Below are positions 12,150-24,387 of a DNA stretch of 64,000 bases, in pieces; the stretch's first letter is position 1; every line of letters starts with the position of its first letter. The position numbers and the translations under genes are program-made. Below the pieces are notes generated by a model. That model was given only the letters and a program-made list of their open reading frames with translations. It did no database searches and had not been told where the DNA came from. The DNA comes from Aphelocoma coerulescens (taxonomy: Eukaryota; Chordata; Aves; Passeriformes; Corvidae): the NCBI RefSeq assembly GCF_041296385.1, contig NW_027184062.1:439001-503000 (forward strand). Direction: 5' to 3'.

Positions 12150-13510
12150 AGAGAATGTGATGATGCTCTAGATATAGTTGCGAAGGAAAGTGCTGCTCAC
12201 TGGAATGTTTCGCCTAGTTCACAGACTTTAAAAGGACTAGGAAGGCCAACGCCTTGTTTTAGCACTTGTTCTCTGCGTGCAGCTGCTGGATGTTTGGAAG
12301 GGCTTTGGGATCCGCCAGAGGTGGAGGGTACGATGCTACAGAGAGCTTGAAGGAAAGCGCCTATCTCCAGGGCCTTTGATGCAGTTCAGCGGGTGCGAGT
12401 GGCATGTTGAGCATGTTCATGATGGCACAGAAAAGGTTCTGAAAGAAAGAGGCCGTGCTGAAACTGCCTTTACTTTTGCCGCGTAGAAACTGCTCAGCCA
12501 ACAATGAAAAGATTCGTCTTGCTTCCCCCCTACGCGCAGGGTTACATCCTTTTATGTCTCCAAGAGGCAGGATGCACAGCGGAGCTCTTCCACCAACTGC
12601 TTCCACACGACTGGGGCCGCGCCAGCCAAGCGCTTTTTGCCGGGCACTGTCAGCGCTCATGGAAATAACCACACGACGGCGCTGCAGACTTGCAAAAGAA
12701 GGCCAAGCACCTGGCCCAGCTCGAAACCACCCCAAGGGCAGACAGAGGCAACTTGCAAACGGCCCTGCACTCAAATCAACGGTGTCAGGACAAAAAGGTT
12801 GCCCTCATCTTCCCCTTCCAAGAGCACACTCTTCTTTACACCACACCTCTTTGGCCCAAACAAATCTTTTCCCTCTCGCAGATTCCGCCCACCAACTTGA
12901 AACCATCTGGCAAAAACAGGGCTCAAAACAGTGCCAGCTGAGGAAGATCTTGCTGCCTACAACTTCACCTGCACCCCTCAAACTAGCAGCACACACGCTG
13001 TTCTCAGCACTCTCCTTCTCAGCTCTAGGTACCATCCTAAGCCTTCCCTCTCCCAGAGTCAGGATCCAAAGGCAACGGCACCAGGGACTGCTCACACACT
13101 GAAGGCACCAGGACAAATAGCTTAAGAGCTTGGCCTTTGCATTCCCACTGACAGCTCAACAGCTCGAACCCAGAGAGAGCTCTGCCTGTTGGGAAAAGCC
13201 TTTAAAATCCCTAGGAGTACCTGATGTGCACATCCAAACCTGCCTTCCTTGCCAAAGAGAGCAACTACAAGCCCATCTCCAAAGAAACGGCATCCCCTCC
13301 TCCAAAATACAACACATCCAGCGACTGATCCGCCTCCAGTATTGAATATGTCCAACAATTGCCCCTACACGCACAGGGGCCAGAAGAGAAATGTCTTGCT
13401 GGACTATTCCTCCCCACAGTACCTTAACATCTGCTCCAGCAACACTGGCACTATGTCCTTGCCTTCCCAAGGAAAGGCACTCCGAGTCTCTTGGCCTTGC
13501 CTTGTCTAGT
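12150..13510. other. Unrecognised arm segment (1R)
   Basis: Mirror of 5651-6949. The 215-codon frame is at 12455-13102 (+). The shorter overlapping frame is interrupted here only. Confidence 0.35.
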
Positions 13511-14884
13511 TCTTCTTAAGGTACCCTTGCTCTGCTTCCTTTGCCTGCGTCTGCCTTGCCTCGCACTGCCTACAACTTGCTGGCTTTGCTTTGCCCGGCC
13601 TACCACTCTTTCCCTTGCCTTCCATGCAGGCAAGGCGCTGCAAACCGAGTGCAGGCAATTGTGGGCAAGTCAAGGGAGAGGTAGGCAAGGCCAGAGCAGT
13701 GAGGGGAAAGCAAATGAACTGGTGGGCAAGTCAAGGGAGAGGTAGGCAAGGCCAGAGCAGTGAGGGGAAAGCAAATGGACTGGTAGGCAAGAGAAGGCCC
13801 AGAAGTTAGAGGCAAGGCTGGCTGTAGGAAGGAAGGGCCACTGATGGGAAGGCCAGGCAGAAACAGGAAGGGCTCAGCAAGCCAAGGCCCTGGAGGAAAA
13901 CAGTAGGCAGGTCATGTGCGGGGCAGGGCCCTGCAAAGGAATGCAAGGCTACAGAGGGCTAGCAGGGCAAGGCAAGGCAAGTGTTGTGTTGCCAAGGCAA
14001 GGCCAGGCAAGGCAGGTGAGAAGTACATTCAAGGACTGCTGGTGCACAAAAGTGGCCAGGACCAAGTGCTCTGTGTGGCCTTGATCCCGCGTGGGTCATC
14101 TCTCCTCTGTACCTAAAAGACTTGAGCTACCTGCCTTCCCTTGTATGCAAAAGAACTCTCTTTCTGGTCCCCGAGCTCAAGGGCAAAATGTGAATTGCCC
14201 CTCCAAGGTTCAAGACATGCAAGGATTGCTCCCAGACAAAGGCTGCCCACAGAGATGAGTGTGGCAACATGCGTCCTCCCCTGGTCTTCCTCTCATGGGA
14301 TCCTGAAACACCGGAGATGCTTGAGAGCTTTGAGATTCCTCGGAGGAGCAGAAAGGGCAGGGCAAGGCCCAGAAATGTCATTGAAAAGGGGTGTTGAATT
14401 CCAGGTGGGGGAGGGGTGAGCAAGGTCATGCAAGGCAAGGGAGGGGTTCAAGGGCAAGGCAAGGCAAGTGGTGGCTTTGCGAGGCGAGGCAAGGCAATGA
14501 GGGTCCTAGAAGGAAAAGGAAAGGTGAGGCCAGACCTAGACGAATGTGAAAGGAAGTCAGGTGGGGGATGGGTGAGCAAGTCAGTGCAAGGCAGGGGAGA
14601 AAAGGCAGGTTGAGGGAAGGCTACAGAGGGGGCAGCAAGGAAATGCAAGGCATGGGGAAGCATGCGAGGAGTGGGTGCTGCCAGCCGGTGGGGATGGCAG
14701 GGGCGGGGCCACTGCAAGTAGCATGGTGGGGATGTGGAGGGGGTGTTAGTGTGCGGGAGGTGTGTGTGTGTGTGTGTGTGCAGTGGAGTGCAGGGTAAGT
14801 GCAGGTGTGTGTGTGCGTATACGGGGGTTTTGTGCCAGGTGCTGTGCCGGGGAGAGCCGTTCCACCGCAAGGAAGGTGTGGGCG
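13511..14884. repeat. Pentanucleotide tract with (TG)n (1R)
   Basis: Reverse complement of the 1L tract with the (TG)n run near 14760-14780. It contains a private tandem duplication of 61 bp (13661-13721 and 13722-13782). Confidence 0.8.
13661..13782. repeat. 61-bp tandem duplication
   Basis: Two consecutive copies starting GTGGGCAAGTCAAGGG at 13661 and 13722, almost identical. The other three arms have one copy, so this is a recent replication-slippage or unequal-exchange event in 1R. Confidence 0.9.
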
Positions 14885-15323
14885 TGAAAGGAGTAAGATA
14901 GATGTGTCTTTACAAAGAGACCGTGTGAATCTCTCCTTAGACAAGGCTAGGAATTTACAGGGGGGGAAGTAACAGAAGAAAGTATTCGTTCTAGAAACTG
15001 TTACTAATCAACAGAGACTGTTGCTCAGCCAAGGCCCTGCTAAATTCCTGAACCTAGAGCAAGGCAGCAAAGACTTCCCAGCATTAGGAATAGTTTGGTT
15101 TTCTTCCTTTTCCATTCCAAAAGGGGACTGCATATTAGAGGGGGGCATAGAGTAGGCAGTTCCGGAAGTCTGTAATTCCCGAGTACCTCAGAGGGTGCTG
15201 TTGCCAGGAACTTAGCATCAGAAGGGAGCTGCATCCCGCAATCATTTGGGAGACTCCATGGCAAAAGCCCCATGGCCTCTCCCTGGAGTTGAAGAATGTT
15301 ACAGGACTCCTCTGTCTCCTTTT
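14885..15323 (+). repeat. ERV-A 5' LTR (1R)
   Basis: Begins TGAAAGGAGTAAG and ends near CTCCTTTTTGG. It mirrors 3840-4278. Confidence 0.72.
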
Positions 15324-15537
15324 TGGTGGATGAAGAAACTCAGAAAGCCACACTTCTGCCAGAACTCTCCAAGATGCCCCCTTTGCTCCCCGTGACTCCA
15401 TCACTGCCCAGGAAGCTGTCTTTTCTACCGCAGCAGTTTGACATACAGTTAAAAGTCGTGTGGCAGAGAAAAAAGGCAAGAATTGGTTTCCAAGGGATGG
15501 CAAACAAGAGATACCAGAACCTTTGGCCCTACCAATA

Positions 15538-16463
15538 TTAAAGCAACTCCATTAAGAGAGTTCTTGCACTTCCTGAGGATTGGCAGAAGCCTATCTCATG
15601 ATGTATGTTGCTGGGGGTCTTTTTAGACTGGCAAAAGGAGCTGTTGAAGGTTGCTTGATCTGTGCTAAAGCCAACAGCCAAGTTACAAAGTAACTTGCTA
15701 GAGGAGGGAGGCCTTGGGCTGCATGGCCCTTCCAAAGATGCCAGGTGGATTTTCCGGAGATGCCCCAAGTGGCAAGGCTTAATATCTTCTGGTAATCGTA
15801 TGTCAGCTAGCAAGGTGGCCAGAAGTATTTCCAACTACTTCAGTAATGACAGGATCAGTTCTTAAGGCATTTTTGGAACAAATCATTCCAAGATACAGCA
15901 TTGTAGAAGCAATAGATTCAGATAGGGGAACTCATTTTGCAGGAAAGATCCTTCAAGGGGTTTTGGCTTCTTTAGGAACACAATGGAACCTCCATAGGCC
16001 CTGGCACCCCCAGAGCTCGGCTCGGGTAGAAAACAATGAAGAGAGAAATAAACACCTTTTGAAGCTGGTAATAGAAACCAAGATGCCATGGGTAGGGCTT
16101 TGGACATTGGCTTTGGTGAGAATGAGGGCCCAAGCCAGAAGAGAGATTCAGTTATCTCCCTTTCAATCGTTGTTTGCAATTGCCCTGGTAAGTCTCCACC
16201 CAGTGGGGGGGGGTAGAGGCAAGTGATGCATTTTTAAAACCATCTGTGGCCAGGATCCTGCTTCTTGTGAAACCCCTTCAACAGGAAACTCAGCTGGTGC
16301 AAGCCCGGCCTTTGGACTTTGCTGCTTTTAACATCCAACCAGGAGATTGAGTCCTAATTAAGGAGTAGAAAGAAGCGCCAGTGCTGGTGAAATGGCGTGG
16401 CCCATTCCAAGTGTCACTGACGACAGAAAACAGCCGTCAAGTAAGCTGAACACAGGTGAACCC
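15538..16463 (+). pseudogene. pol: ERV-A integrase remnant (1R)
   Basis: Same remnant as in 1L, readable on the + strand. The segment from about 15846 stays open for 126 codons, covering the second catalytic Asp and the Glu. Compared with the left arms it has a short deletion near 16190 that shifts the end of this frame. Confidence 0.82.
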
Positions 16464-16871
16464 GTCACTCTCGGGTCAAGGTCTCTGAAGCCTCGGAGAT
16501 TTGCACATCTCAGCTGGAGGAGAAGGCCGGGAGGCCGTGACTGACACTCTGCAGGAGTGGGCCGGAGCAGTAGGCAGTGCTTCGACATCGGAAGAAGCCC
16601 CGCAGTCCTACCTTCAGACCGTCTGCTGAAATAGACTGTATAGGCATCCCTCCTCTAGAATCTCCACTCACTTGGGGGCTAATACTTGTGGCCATTTTGT
16701 TACGTTAAGTGGTTTCTGTGTCTTCAATTGCCACAGGTGCTGCAGAAGACAACGGGAAAATTAGACTAGCTAATTAGATGACACTATTAAAACATTTTCC
16801 TTACTAATTCTACTTTGATATGGTTAGCTGAGTTTAGGCCAGGAGTGGGAGAATCAATTTGCAGCCTTAGG

Positions 16872-18382
16872 AGAAGAAGTAGCAAAAGTTTTTAACCTTA
16901 GCAATTGCTGGCTCTGTGGAGGGCCAGGAGGATCTTAAGAGTGGCCATAGTTGGCTAGCCCAGCTGAACCTAAATGGTGGGTCAATGTGAGGGCCACAGT
17001 GGGATGGGATTTGGGGCCAAAGAAGGAAGTTCATGGCCACTTCATTCTTCTCCAACAGGCACTTATTGCCTAAATAGGATAGGGCGTGTCTATGTAGGAA
17101 AAGGCAATTGTCAATTGACTTTCCCTCTGGGCTTGATCAACTGGGTTTGGACCCCCAATTGCCCTCCTTCCAATTGTTCCAAATATCAAGGCAAATGCAA
17201 TCAAATACCTGTTCGGCTCACTAACAGTAGCTGCGTAAGGCGTTCTTATCACACTTACCAAAAATATTTGGAAGCCTGTAAAGCAATGGGGAGGGACAAG
17301 GGGTTTTTTTGACCACCTGTTTTTGAGCAGTCCCCACAAAAATTCCACAAGTAGAAGACATGTTGTTTGTGATTATCAGTGGGAATGGCCACACCGGATT
17401 GGAACTCAAAGCCTTTTAGTGAGTTCTGCTCCAAATCCAACCAAGCAGCTTGCAGATGTAAATGTAGGTGGGAACCCTGTGCGGGAGCTTGGAAATGCAA
17501 ATGCTGGGACCCTTATGGTGGGGCAACTCTTGTTGGAGGACCGTTAGGCCCGGGAATCCTGCTGTATTTTGAGCCACCAATTGATGACCATGGGTAGGTT
17601 CCTTTGCTAATGGAACACGGGCTTTGAAAGGACAGTATTGGATTTGTGGCCAACATGCTTAGCTCAGGTTACCTCCAAACTGGTCAGGGATATGGTATAT
17701 TTAGTAGACTGTTGTTCTTTTTGCTACTACAAGTTCTGGGAAATCGCTTAGGAATCAAAATCTGTGATGATTTAATTAGAGAAAAGCAGTCAGCTGATGC
17801 AGCCCTGGCTGGAGGGAGCACCCCAAAACGGGGAAATGATGAACGGCCAACAGAACAAGTTACCCAACACGATGGACCAGCCCCTTGGAAACCTAAGGAA
17901 TTAATCCCAGATGCCTGGGAACCCATTTATCATTTGAAGGAGATAATTAGGTTACAAGCTGTCTCGGAAATAATTACCAACCAGCCAGCCACAGCGCTTG
18001 ACCTTTTTGCTGAGCAACCCACTTAAATGAGGAAAGCGGTATTTCAACATTGGATGGTATTAGATTATCTGTTGGCAGAAGAAGGAGGAGTTTGTGGGAA
18101 ATTAAATGACTCGAGCTGCTGTTTGCAAGCAGATGACAGCGGAAAAGTGGTCAAACAAATAACAAAGGAAATAACGTCAGCTCGTGGACCTGTCCAAATG
18201 TTGAAAGGATGGGGATGGGACATGTTTTCATGGTTAACTGGCCAGCTCTGGGCTAAATGAATACGATTCCTCCTCTTACATGCTATAGCAACTCTCATCT
18301 TTTTACCATGTGTGACACCATGCTGGCGGCAGCTCTTTCAGCAGGTGCTCAAGGGGATGCCGCTAGCAGCCATGCCTACCTG
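16872..18382 (+). pseudogene. env: ERV-A env remnant (1R)
   Basis: SU with CWLC near 16905, and TM with the [12 protein letters not shown] segment at about 18060-18095 and C-x7-CC. The right-arm version reads GWGWDMFSW and continues to a stop at 18258-18260. After that stop, a hydrophobic span ending in PCVTPCW is still visible. In-frame stops also lie at 18024-18026 and within SU. Confidence 0.82.
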
Positions 18383-18526
18383 ATCCAGAAATGACTACAA
18401 AAGGACAGAAAAGGATGTCACTGCAAATAATAGCAAAACCCAAGAAGACTCCAGAAGAAAAAAATTAAATCCATGGTAATTAAGGTTTGTAAAGACAAAT
18501 ACAGAGCAAATAAAAAGAGGAGGGAT

Positions 18527-18986
18527 TAAAAGGAATGAGATGGATGAGTCTTTACAAAGAGACCGTGTGAATCGGCCTGTAGACAAGGCTAGGAAGTTAT
18601 GGCTAGTGAAGTAACAGAAGAAACTAGGAGTTCTCTAGAACTGTTACTAATCATCAGAGACTGTTGATTAATCAAGGCCGTGTTAAATTCCTGAACCTAG
18701 AGCAAGGCAACAAAGACTTAAGAGCATTAGGAATGGGGTTCTTTTCTTTCTTCTCGATGCCAAGAGGGGGGTGCATATTAGAGGGGGGCGCATAGAGTAG
18801 GCAGTTCCGGAAGTCTGTATCTCCCGAATACCTCAGCCAGTAGGGAAAAGGAAGAGGGTGCTGTGGCCGGGAACTTGGCATCAAAAGGGGGCTGCATCCC
18901 GCAACCGTTTGACAGACGCCATGGGAAAAGCCCCATGGACTCTCCCTGTAGTCGAAGAATGTTGCAGGACTCCTCTGTCTCCTTTT
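18527..18986 (+). repeat. ERV-A 3' LTR (1R)
   Basis: Starts TAAAAGGAATGAG after the purine tract AGAGGAGGGAT. The LTR carries about 20 bp not in the 5' LTR (near 18836-18857). Confidence 0.75.
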
Positions 18987-19040
18987 CGGATATAAACCTC
19001 AGGCATCGTGGATTAATTTTCCCTAACGGCAGCGACCTGC

Positions 19041-19975
19041 CGCGTGGTCTCCGTGCTCCTCTCCAGCCCCCCGGGACGTGTAAAATAGTTCCCAGCGGCT
19101 CCCACCGCGCGTTGCAGACGGCTGCGCGGCCCCGGGGCTGCCCGCAGTGCTCCCCTGCCCCGCCAGGGCTGCCCGCGGGCTGCGGAGCCGCCTCGCCACC
19201 GGCGCGGCCAGGGCTGGGGCCCTTCTCGACAGCAGCCGAGGGGCTGCGGAGCGGGCGGCTGCCGGACGATCAGCTATTTTATGCCGCGCGGTGCTGCCGC
19301 CTCCATCTAGCTCTCCATCGCGCCGCCGCCCGCCGCCCGCCTGGCGCGCTCACGCTCGGCCGCGCTCGCCGCCCGCCCAGCCTCGCCGGAAGCTCTCCCG
19401 CCCGGGCTGTGCCCCGGCTCCGCCGGCAGCTCGGCAGGGCCCGGCCGCACGCGTGCTGCGTGGCTCGGAGCAGCCGCGTTGCGCCGCAGGCGACGGGGAA
19501 GGCGGGGCGGGCCGGCGCCATCGTGGTAGCGCGAGGAGAGGAGCGCCCGGGCGGGGCGGCGAGCGGCGCGGCGGTGAGCGCTTCTGCTTCCTGTCGCTCG
19601 GCGGCCGCCCACGGCAGGTGCCGTGTGACCCCGCGGAGCGGCGGGGCCGGCCGGGCGGTGCGCGGCGAGGCTTTCGGCCAGCGGCGGCCACAGCGAGAGG
19701 CTGCTGGCACTGCCCGTGCCGGTGGAGAGAGCGGGGATCCGAGGCCGGCCTTCCCCGGGCGACGAGGGGAGGCCGCCTTTGCCGCGCTGCCCTCCGTGCA
19801 GCATGTGGCCGATTCCGGCGAACCCGGGGTCTCCGCAGCGGCGCGGGCGGGAGGGAGTGGGGAGCGCGCTCGGTGCCGTGCCGGCCGCTCCCGGCCAGCG
19901 CTGCGCTGCGCCGAGGCGTTTTCCCGCCCGTCCTGGGAAGGACATAAGCGACACCGTAGTTGGAGCTTAGCTGTC
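19041..19975 (+). promoter_or_regulatory. CpG island, candidate promoter/first exon (1R)
   Basis: About 0.94 kb of very GC- and CpG-rich DNA, in sharp contrast to its neighbours. It contains GC-box sequences (GGCGGGGCGGG near 19503), a GCGCCATCGTGG YY1-like motif near 19516, AT-rich promoter-like words (GCTATTTTATG near 19270) and a possible splice donor CGGCG|GTGAGC near 19572. That donor would give a noncoding or short first exon transcribed toward the spacer. Long open frames here exist in several frames on both strands and reflect high GC, not proven coding. The ERV-A 3' LTR ends only about 55 bp upstream, so the island might be host DNA next to an LTR or might use it. The gene it would serve is unknown. 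Confidence 0.6.
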
Positions 19976-20720
19976 AGGGGGTACAACTTCCCTCCATTGG
20001 CGACCTCCTTTTCCCTCTGATTCAGCTACCTTGTGGTAGGTGCGATGGTGCTGAAGAAGGGTGGCGGCTTGGCACAGTTGCTGTCATAGGTGGTGCGAGA
20101 GCTCCACGCAAGGAGCTTTGAGTGGCATGTGTGAGGGTAGGAGGGTACGGCACCCATAGCTGAAGGCAAAAATGGTCAGGGCATGTCATCAGCCGCAGTC
20201 GTGCTAAGTTGTTCATCTTTGCAAACTGCTTGCCGAGTTGTTCCTTTCTTAGGTAATGGGGGCTTGTATCAACCAGAACTGCAAATGGTCAGTATTTGCA
20301 GAGAAGGTTACTTGGACTGTTGTTGAAGTGAGTGTAGCAGTTTCTATGGCATTCTGCAAAAAAAGTGACAGGTCTCCCTGTGTTCCCCAGTTCTTAACAA
20401 AGATGAAGTTAACAAACCCCTGAAAAGAGGTTTTGCAAAACTTCAGGGATATTTTCCTACTAGTACTGTAGAGACAACCATAGTCACCTTGTCTTTCCAA
20501 AAGTGAAGGTTCCCTATTTTTGTCCAAGAGCATCAAGTGCTTTTGATCAGCGTTTGTGTGCATGCATTAGCCTCATTCTTGCTCTTCCTTGGAGAACTTT
20601 TACAATACTCACATGATCTGTGTAGGCTGCAGACTGCAGTGGTGAACTTCAAGGCTTCCAGCAGAAGGGAGATGCTATCCACATTTTGGATTCTCCTTAG
20701 TCTGAACCTTCAACGTCCAA
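19976..20720. other. Outer arm segment (1R)
   Basis: No known gene or repeat recognised. A 104-codon frame (20249-20563, minus strand) is open here and in 2L and 2R but has no recognisable motif. Similarity to 2L ends at 20720, defining the palindrome edge. Confidence 0.4.
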
Positions 20721-22589
20721 GGCTTCACTTTTCAAGCAGTTGGAAGAGCTCCAAATTAAGACATGAACAGGTCTTAATTGACCTTGCCACCGCCTCAGTT
20801 AGTCAAGTAATGCTGTGCATTGGATTTGACTAGTGCAACATGTGCTTAAAATATGTAGAGTAACTCCTCGATTACCCTCTCAGAAGGGTTGGAATGGAGA
20901 ACAAGGAGTTCCCAAGACAAATATTTGGTGTACGAGGAGTAGAATTTAGGAGTTGATTGCAGAGCACTGCATGCACAAATGTCTAAGGAGAATCCATCTT
21001 TTGATGTCCCATCTATGCTTGTTCTCATTTGAAATCCTGCACATTCTGCAGGCTGGTTTTGTTAGGCTTGGGGCTGGGGAAGGAGTGATGGTGGGGGAGG
21101 AGTGGGTGTTGGTTTTGGGTTATTTTTTTGTTTCCAGAATAGTGTACACAGAACTTGTGCCCAAAACCAGCAGTAGGAAACAATGCAGGTATAAAAGAAG
21201 GTCACAGAAATGTCAGATAATACGAATCTGAAAGCGCTTCAGTATTTTACTCAGGAGTTTCACTCTAACAAGGTGATTTTCCTTCACAGAAATGTAGTGG
21301 CAGGCTTATGCCATGCTAGAAGTGATGACCTTTCTCTGCCCCAAATTGAGCAGCAAAAGGTTTTGGCTCTTAATTTGAACCCCTGAGCCAGCTGTGTTTC
21401 AGGCTGCAGAAGCTGCAGCTGTTGTGGCAGACGCGGGGTGCAGCCCTGCCTGCCAGTTCCGAGCTGGCCTGCGCTGGTGGCAGCCGTCAGCGCCCGGGGT
21501 CCCCTGTGCCACCCATGCCAGGGCTCTGCCTGCCTGCCTCGCAGCCCTGGTAGCCTCAGGGAAACATCGCACTACTCCATCTGCTTTAAAAACAAACAAG
21601 CAAACAAAAAGCTCCCTGTAAATATATGTAGAAGTCTTGAAACTAATTCTCAGCGCTTGCTCGGAGTTTGTTGATGGAGCAAATGGATTTTGGATAAACT
21701 GCTATTGCTAGTACTACTTAGGTTCCTAAACTTCAGAAGGGAGGCTATGGTGGTCACGTACCCCTGAGGAATGTTGGGAACAGTAAGACAGCTCAGTCAT
21801 TTCAAGGTGGCCAGAAAATGGGTGTGGCAGTGGAGTGGACACTCTGTGAGTAGGTAGCCTTAAGTCATGTAACGACATGCACTTCAGTGGGAATTTTGCA
21901 TCAACACCAAGAGATTGTGTCATGATGTGTTGCGTAACAACAAATTGGGCCAAAATTCTGCTGATTTTGACCAAGGTGGATGGGCCACCTTCACTTAAGC
22001 TGGCAAAGGGACATAAGTCAATGATGTTTGAAAAACAGCCATGAAACATAGCCCCTTTAGTTTGTTGCTCTGTTGCAAGTCTGCAAAGCTCTGTTGACAG
22101 GTCATTGGAAGTAGCTGTTGGAATCTAAGTGCAGTTGGACGCTTTGTCAGTCAGCATCAGCAGGAGGCTTAACGGTTTAGGTTGAGAGGTGGTGCATGGT
22201 TTTTTTTCAGAGGAATGGCCCAGTGAAGAGCAGTGTTCACTGCCATGACTACCGTTGTAGCCTTCAAGAGCAATGGTTCATTCAGAGAGAACTTCCTTGG
22301 TTCTGCTGGTTTGGTTTCGCAGCTGGAGCAAAGGTACAGCACTGGAAGCAATTCCTAGGGCAGAAGCGGGAGATATCCGAAGCTCTGGACTTCGTTGCCT
22401 AAGTGAGCGTAGTCTAATTGGAAGAGTGGTGAGCATCAGTGATATCAGATTTTTTACAAGTTCTTAATTCTGTCAAAACAAGAAAGAAGGAGAGTGATGA
22501 AGATGAAATCCTTTCCTCTTCAATCTGCCTACGCAACAACTTCAGCTGTAGTTGTAATGTGTATTCACCTATTTTGAATTGCCCAAAAC
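20721..22589. other. No gene recognised
   Basis: Mixed sequence without a long convincing frame. A pyrimidine run plus AG at about 22200-22211 and a GTACAG word at about 22336 could frame an exon, but two of three frames are soon closed and no motif is recognised. Confidence 0.5.
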
Positions 22590-23042
22590 CAGGCCTAGAG
22601 ATGCTTCAGAGTCAGAGAAGCGGGTATTTGCTTTATTCGGCGCTGGGTGCATGGGGGATCACTCCTCCTAACACACACACACAGAGCACTCCATACAGTC
22701 CAGCATTATGTGTAAAATTTATGAACATTCATCACAATTCTTGGGATAGGAGTGGTTCTAGAAATTACTTCTCGGAAGTCATTAATATCATTAGCATACG
22801 TGCCATGCATGCGCTGTGTACGCTGATGGGCGCACTGAGGAAGGCTCCTCTTCTTCCTCGAGGGTCTTTCTGATGAAGATCAGTAGTCTTTGTCACAATG
22901 CACTTTTTACCTTTCTTTCTGGAGCATGCACAGTTCTTCGGTGGCTGATGCAGCGATCTCTGTGCCGGTTTTCAAAAGATCCTGTTCCTCTTATCTTGAC
23001 AAGATTAAGGCGAATCCTGCTGCTTAGGTTTTGTGATTAACA
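22590..23042 (-). mobile_element. Class II-type solo LTR (spacer 1)
   Basis: On the minus strand it begins TGTTAATCAC at 23042. It carries AT-rich U3 words typical of avian class II LTRs and a polyadenylation signal AATAAAGC at about 22630-22637. The inner end is approximate. No coding part follows, so it is probably a solo LTR. Confidence 0.55.
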
Positions 23043-23113
23043 TTTGCTGTCTCTTAGTAGTTCACTCGTGTTTACATGAGTTAACTATGGATCAACCCCC
23101 TTCTCAATTTTAG

Positions 23114-23180
23114 CACTGAAAGGATATTAGAGTCATTTAAAGAGATGTCTCCTATGGAGTACTATAAAACTGCCATAATG
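23114..23180 (+). other. Exon-like sequence of an unidentified gene (spacer 1)
   Basis: 67 bp bordered by a pyrimidine-rich acceptor (CCCCCTTCTCAATTTTAG) and donor ATG|GTAAGA. In the phase starting at 23115 it reads TERILESFKEMSPMEYYKTA followed by I and M without a stop; the first base would complete a codon from the exon before. The peptide looks like a real soluble-protein segment but I cannot name the family. It could be a live exon or a leftover of a duplicated gene. The CpG island of 1R lies 3.1 kb upstream in the same direction. Confidence 0.5.
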
Positions 23181-24387
23181 GTAAGACGTTTTCATACAGT
23201 AGTTTTAGCACAGAAGTAATATATGTACAATCTTGGATGTTTCATCCTGCTGGCTCAGGAGCCAGTATTGAGCTTTTCTCCTTTAAATCCAGTCTTAGAG
23301 CTCTGCAAGGATCACTGCAGCATGACGTTGTGACAAGGGGATGCTGATTCATGCATAAACCTTTGACGCTTTCCTTCTATCTTCAAGCAGCTTTGAAAAC
23401 CAGTGATTATCTGGCATGTTGCGACTTGAGAGTCATGGTAAAGGTTTCACCAAACACTTTGTAATATCAGGCTACAGCTTTCATTCCTAAGGAAAGAGCA
23501 TTGAGCAGATTGCTGGCAAAATGCTGAAAGAATGAGCCAAAACCAAAATCCTTTAATGGGAAAGATGGAAAAAATTTAGATGTGTTTATTTGAACTAAAA
23601 ATAATGTGGACCAAGCCTAAATGTATTTCACACTAAATTCTTAGAACTGATTTTAAGGGAAGAAGTGAGAAAGATGAATTCCCAAGCGGAATTTTCAGCA
23701 GCATAATATTGAGCATTTATTAGTAGAACAAAGGCATATCACAGTGCAGGAGCACTTAGCAATATTGCTAGAGGCGTGGCTCCATTCATTTTACTGTGAA
23801 CTTTAGTACTTCTTTAAACATAGTCCTTAAGCCCAGAAAGTCATTTACACTTCACTCAACTTTCCCCCCTCCGTCTCTGCCCCCTTGCGCCAGCACACGC
23901 CAGCACACTGCCACCTCGGTCCTCTGAGTAGCTCCAGAATTGAAGGCAGGCACCCCCCTCCGGTGCCTCCTCAGTCTCCAACCTAATTTGTAGTTGATGG
24001 GTTCTTTGGGAGGTGTGAGTTTTGATGAGATAACAGACTTCCTGGGATGCATGCGGTTTATCTTCTTTGTTTCTTGAAGATGTCTTGGTTTCCACCTCTG
24101 TAATTTCTCAACTTAAAGGACATTTATTATCATGTGTTTCTTCCTACGTTTCCCAACATGTTACCACTCATTCGAAGTTACAATTTACTCTAGTCTTGTT
24201 TTTACTTACCTATATTTTACCTTAACACTATTTCTACATAGTACATTCTCACTTCTAAATGTTAAAGTGATAGATGCGAAAGACAAAATTTATCGTTCAC
24301 TCATTTATCACAGGAGGAATGTGTTAGCTGCTTGTGTTGCAGTTCACTTGTAATTGTGGTCTATTACCGCAGGCCTGGGCCCTAGGG
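23181..24387. other. No gene recognised
   Basis: AT-richer sequence. A second acceptor/donor pair (CTTCAAGCAG near 23390 and ATG|GTAAAG near 23440) brackets about 47 bp, but its frame does not connect directly to the 23114-23180 frame. Nothing else is supported. Confidence 0.45.

Larger units (their letters stand above)
14885..18986 (+). mobile_element. ERV-A copy in 1R
   Basis: Forward copy of the 1L element (coordinates sum to 19162-19163). The arms differ by scattered bases and small indels, for example around 17010-17060 and 16195, so this arm pair has not been fully homogenised in the ERV-A region. Confidence 0.85.
9750..20720. repeat. Palindrome 1, right arm (1R)
   Basis: Reverse complement of 1L. 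It carries in order macrosatellite monomers, unrecognised segment, pentanucleotide tract, forward ERV-A, complete CpG island and outer segment. The outer edge at 20720 is set by where similarity to 2L (26272) stops; coordinates of 1R and 2L sum to 46992 in this part. Relative to 1L, 1R lacks 57 bp and 182 bp in the core and has a private 61-bp tandem duplication (13661-13782). Confidence 0.93.

Noticed and set aside
15323..15345. ERV-A primer-binding site TGGTGGATGAAG
   Set aside because: Begins with TGG right after the LTR but matches no tRNA end I can name, and a large internal deletion starts close by.
18863..20020. 385-codon open frame through the CpG island (and its copies at 37069-38205 and 59492-60649)
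   Set aside because: It begins inside an ERV-A LTR, and several frames are open on both strands because of high GC. The frame end differs between arms. No domain recognised.
22439..22873. 144-codon frame with an acidic SDEDE stretch as an exon
   Set aside because: Most of it lies in a reverse-oriented LTR, and no donor site fits.
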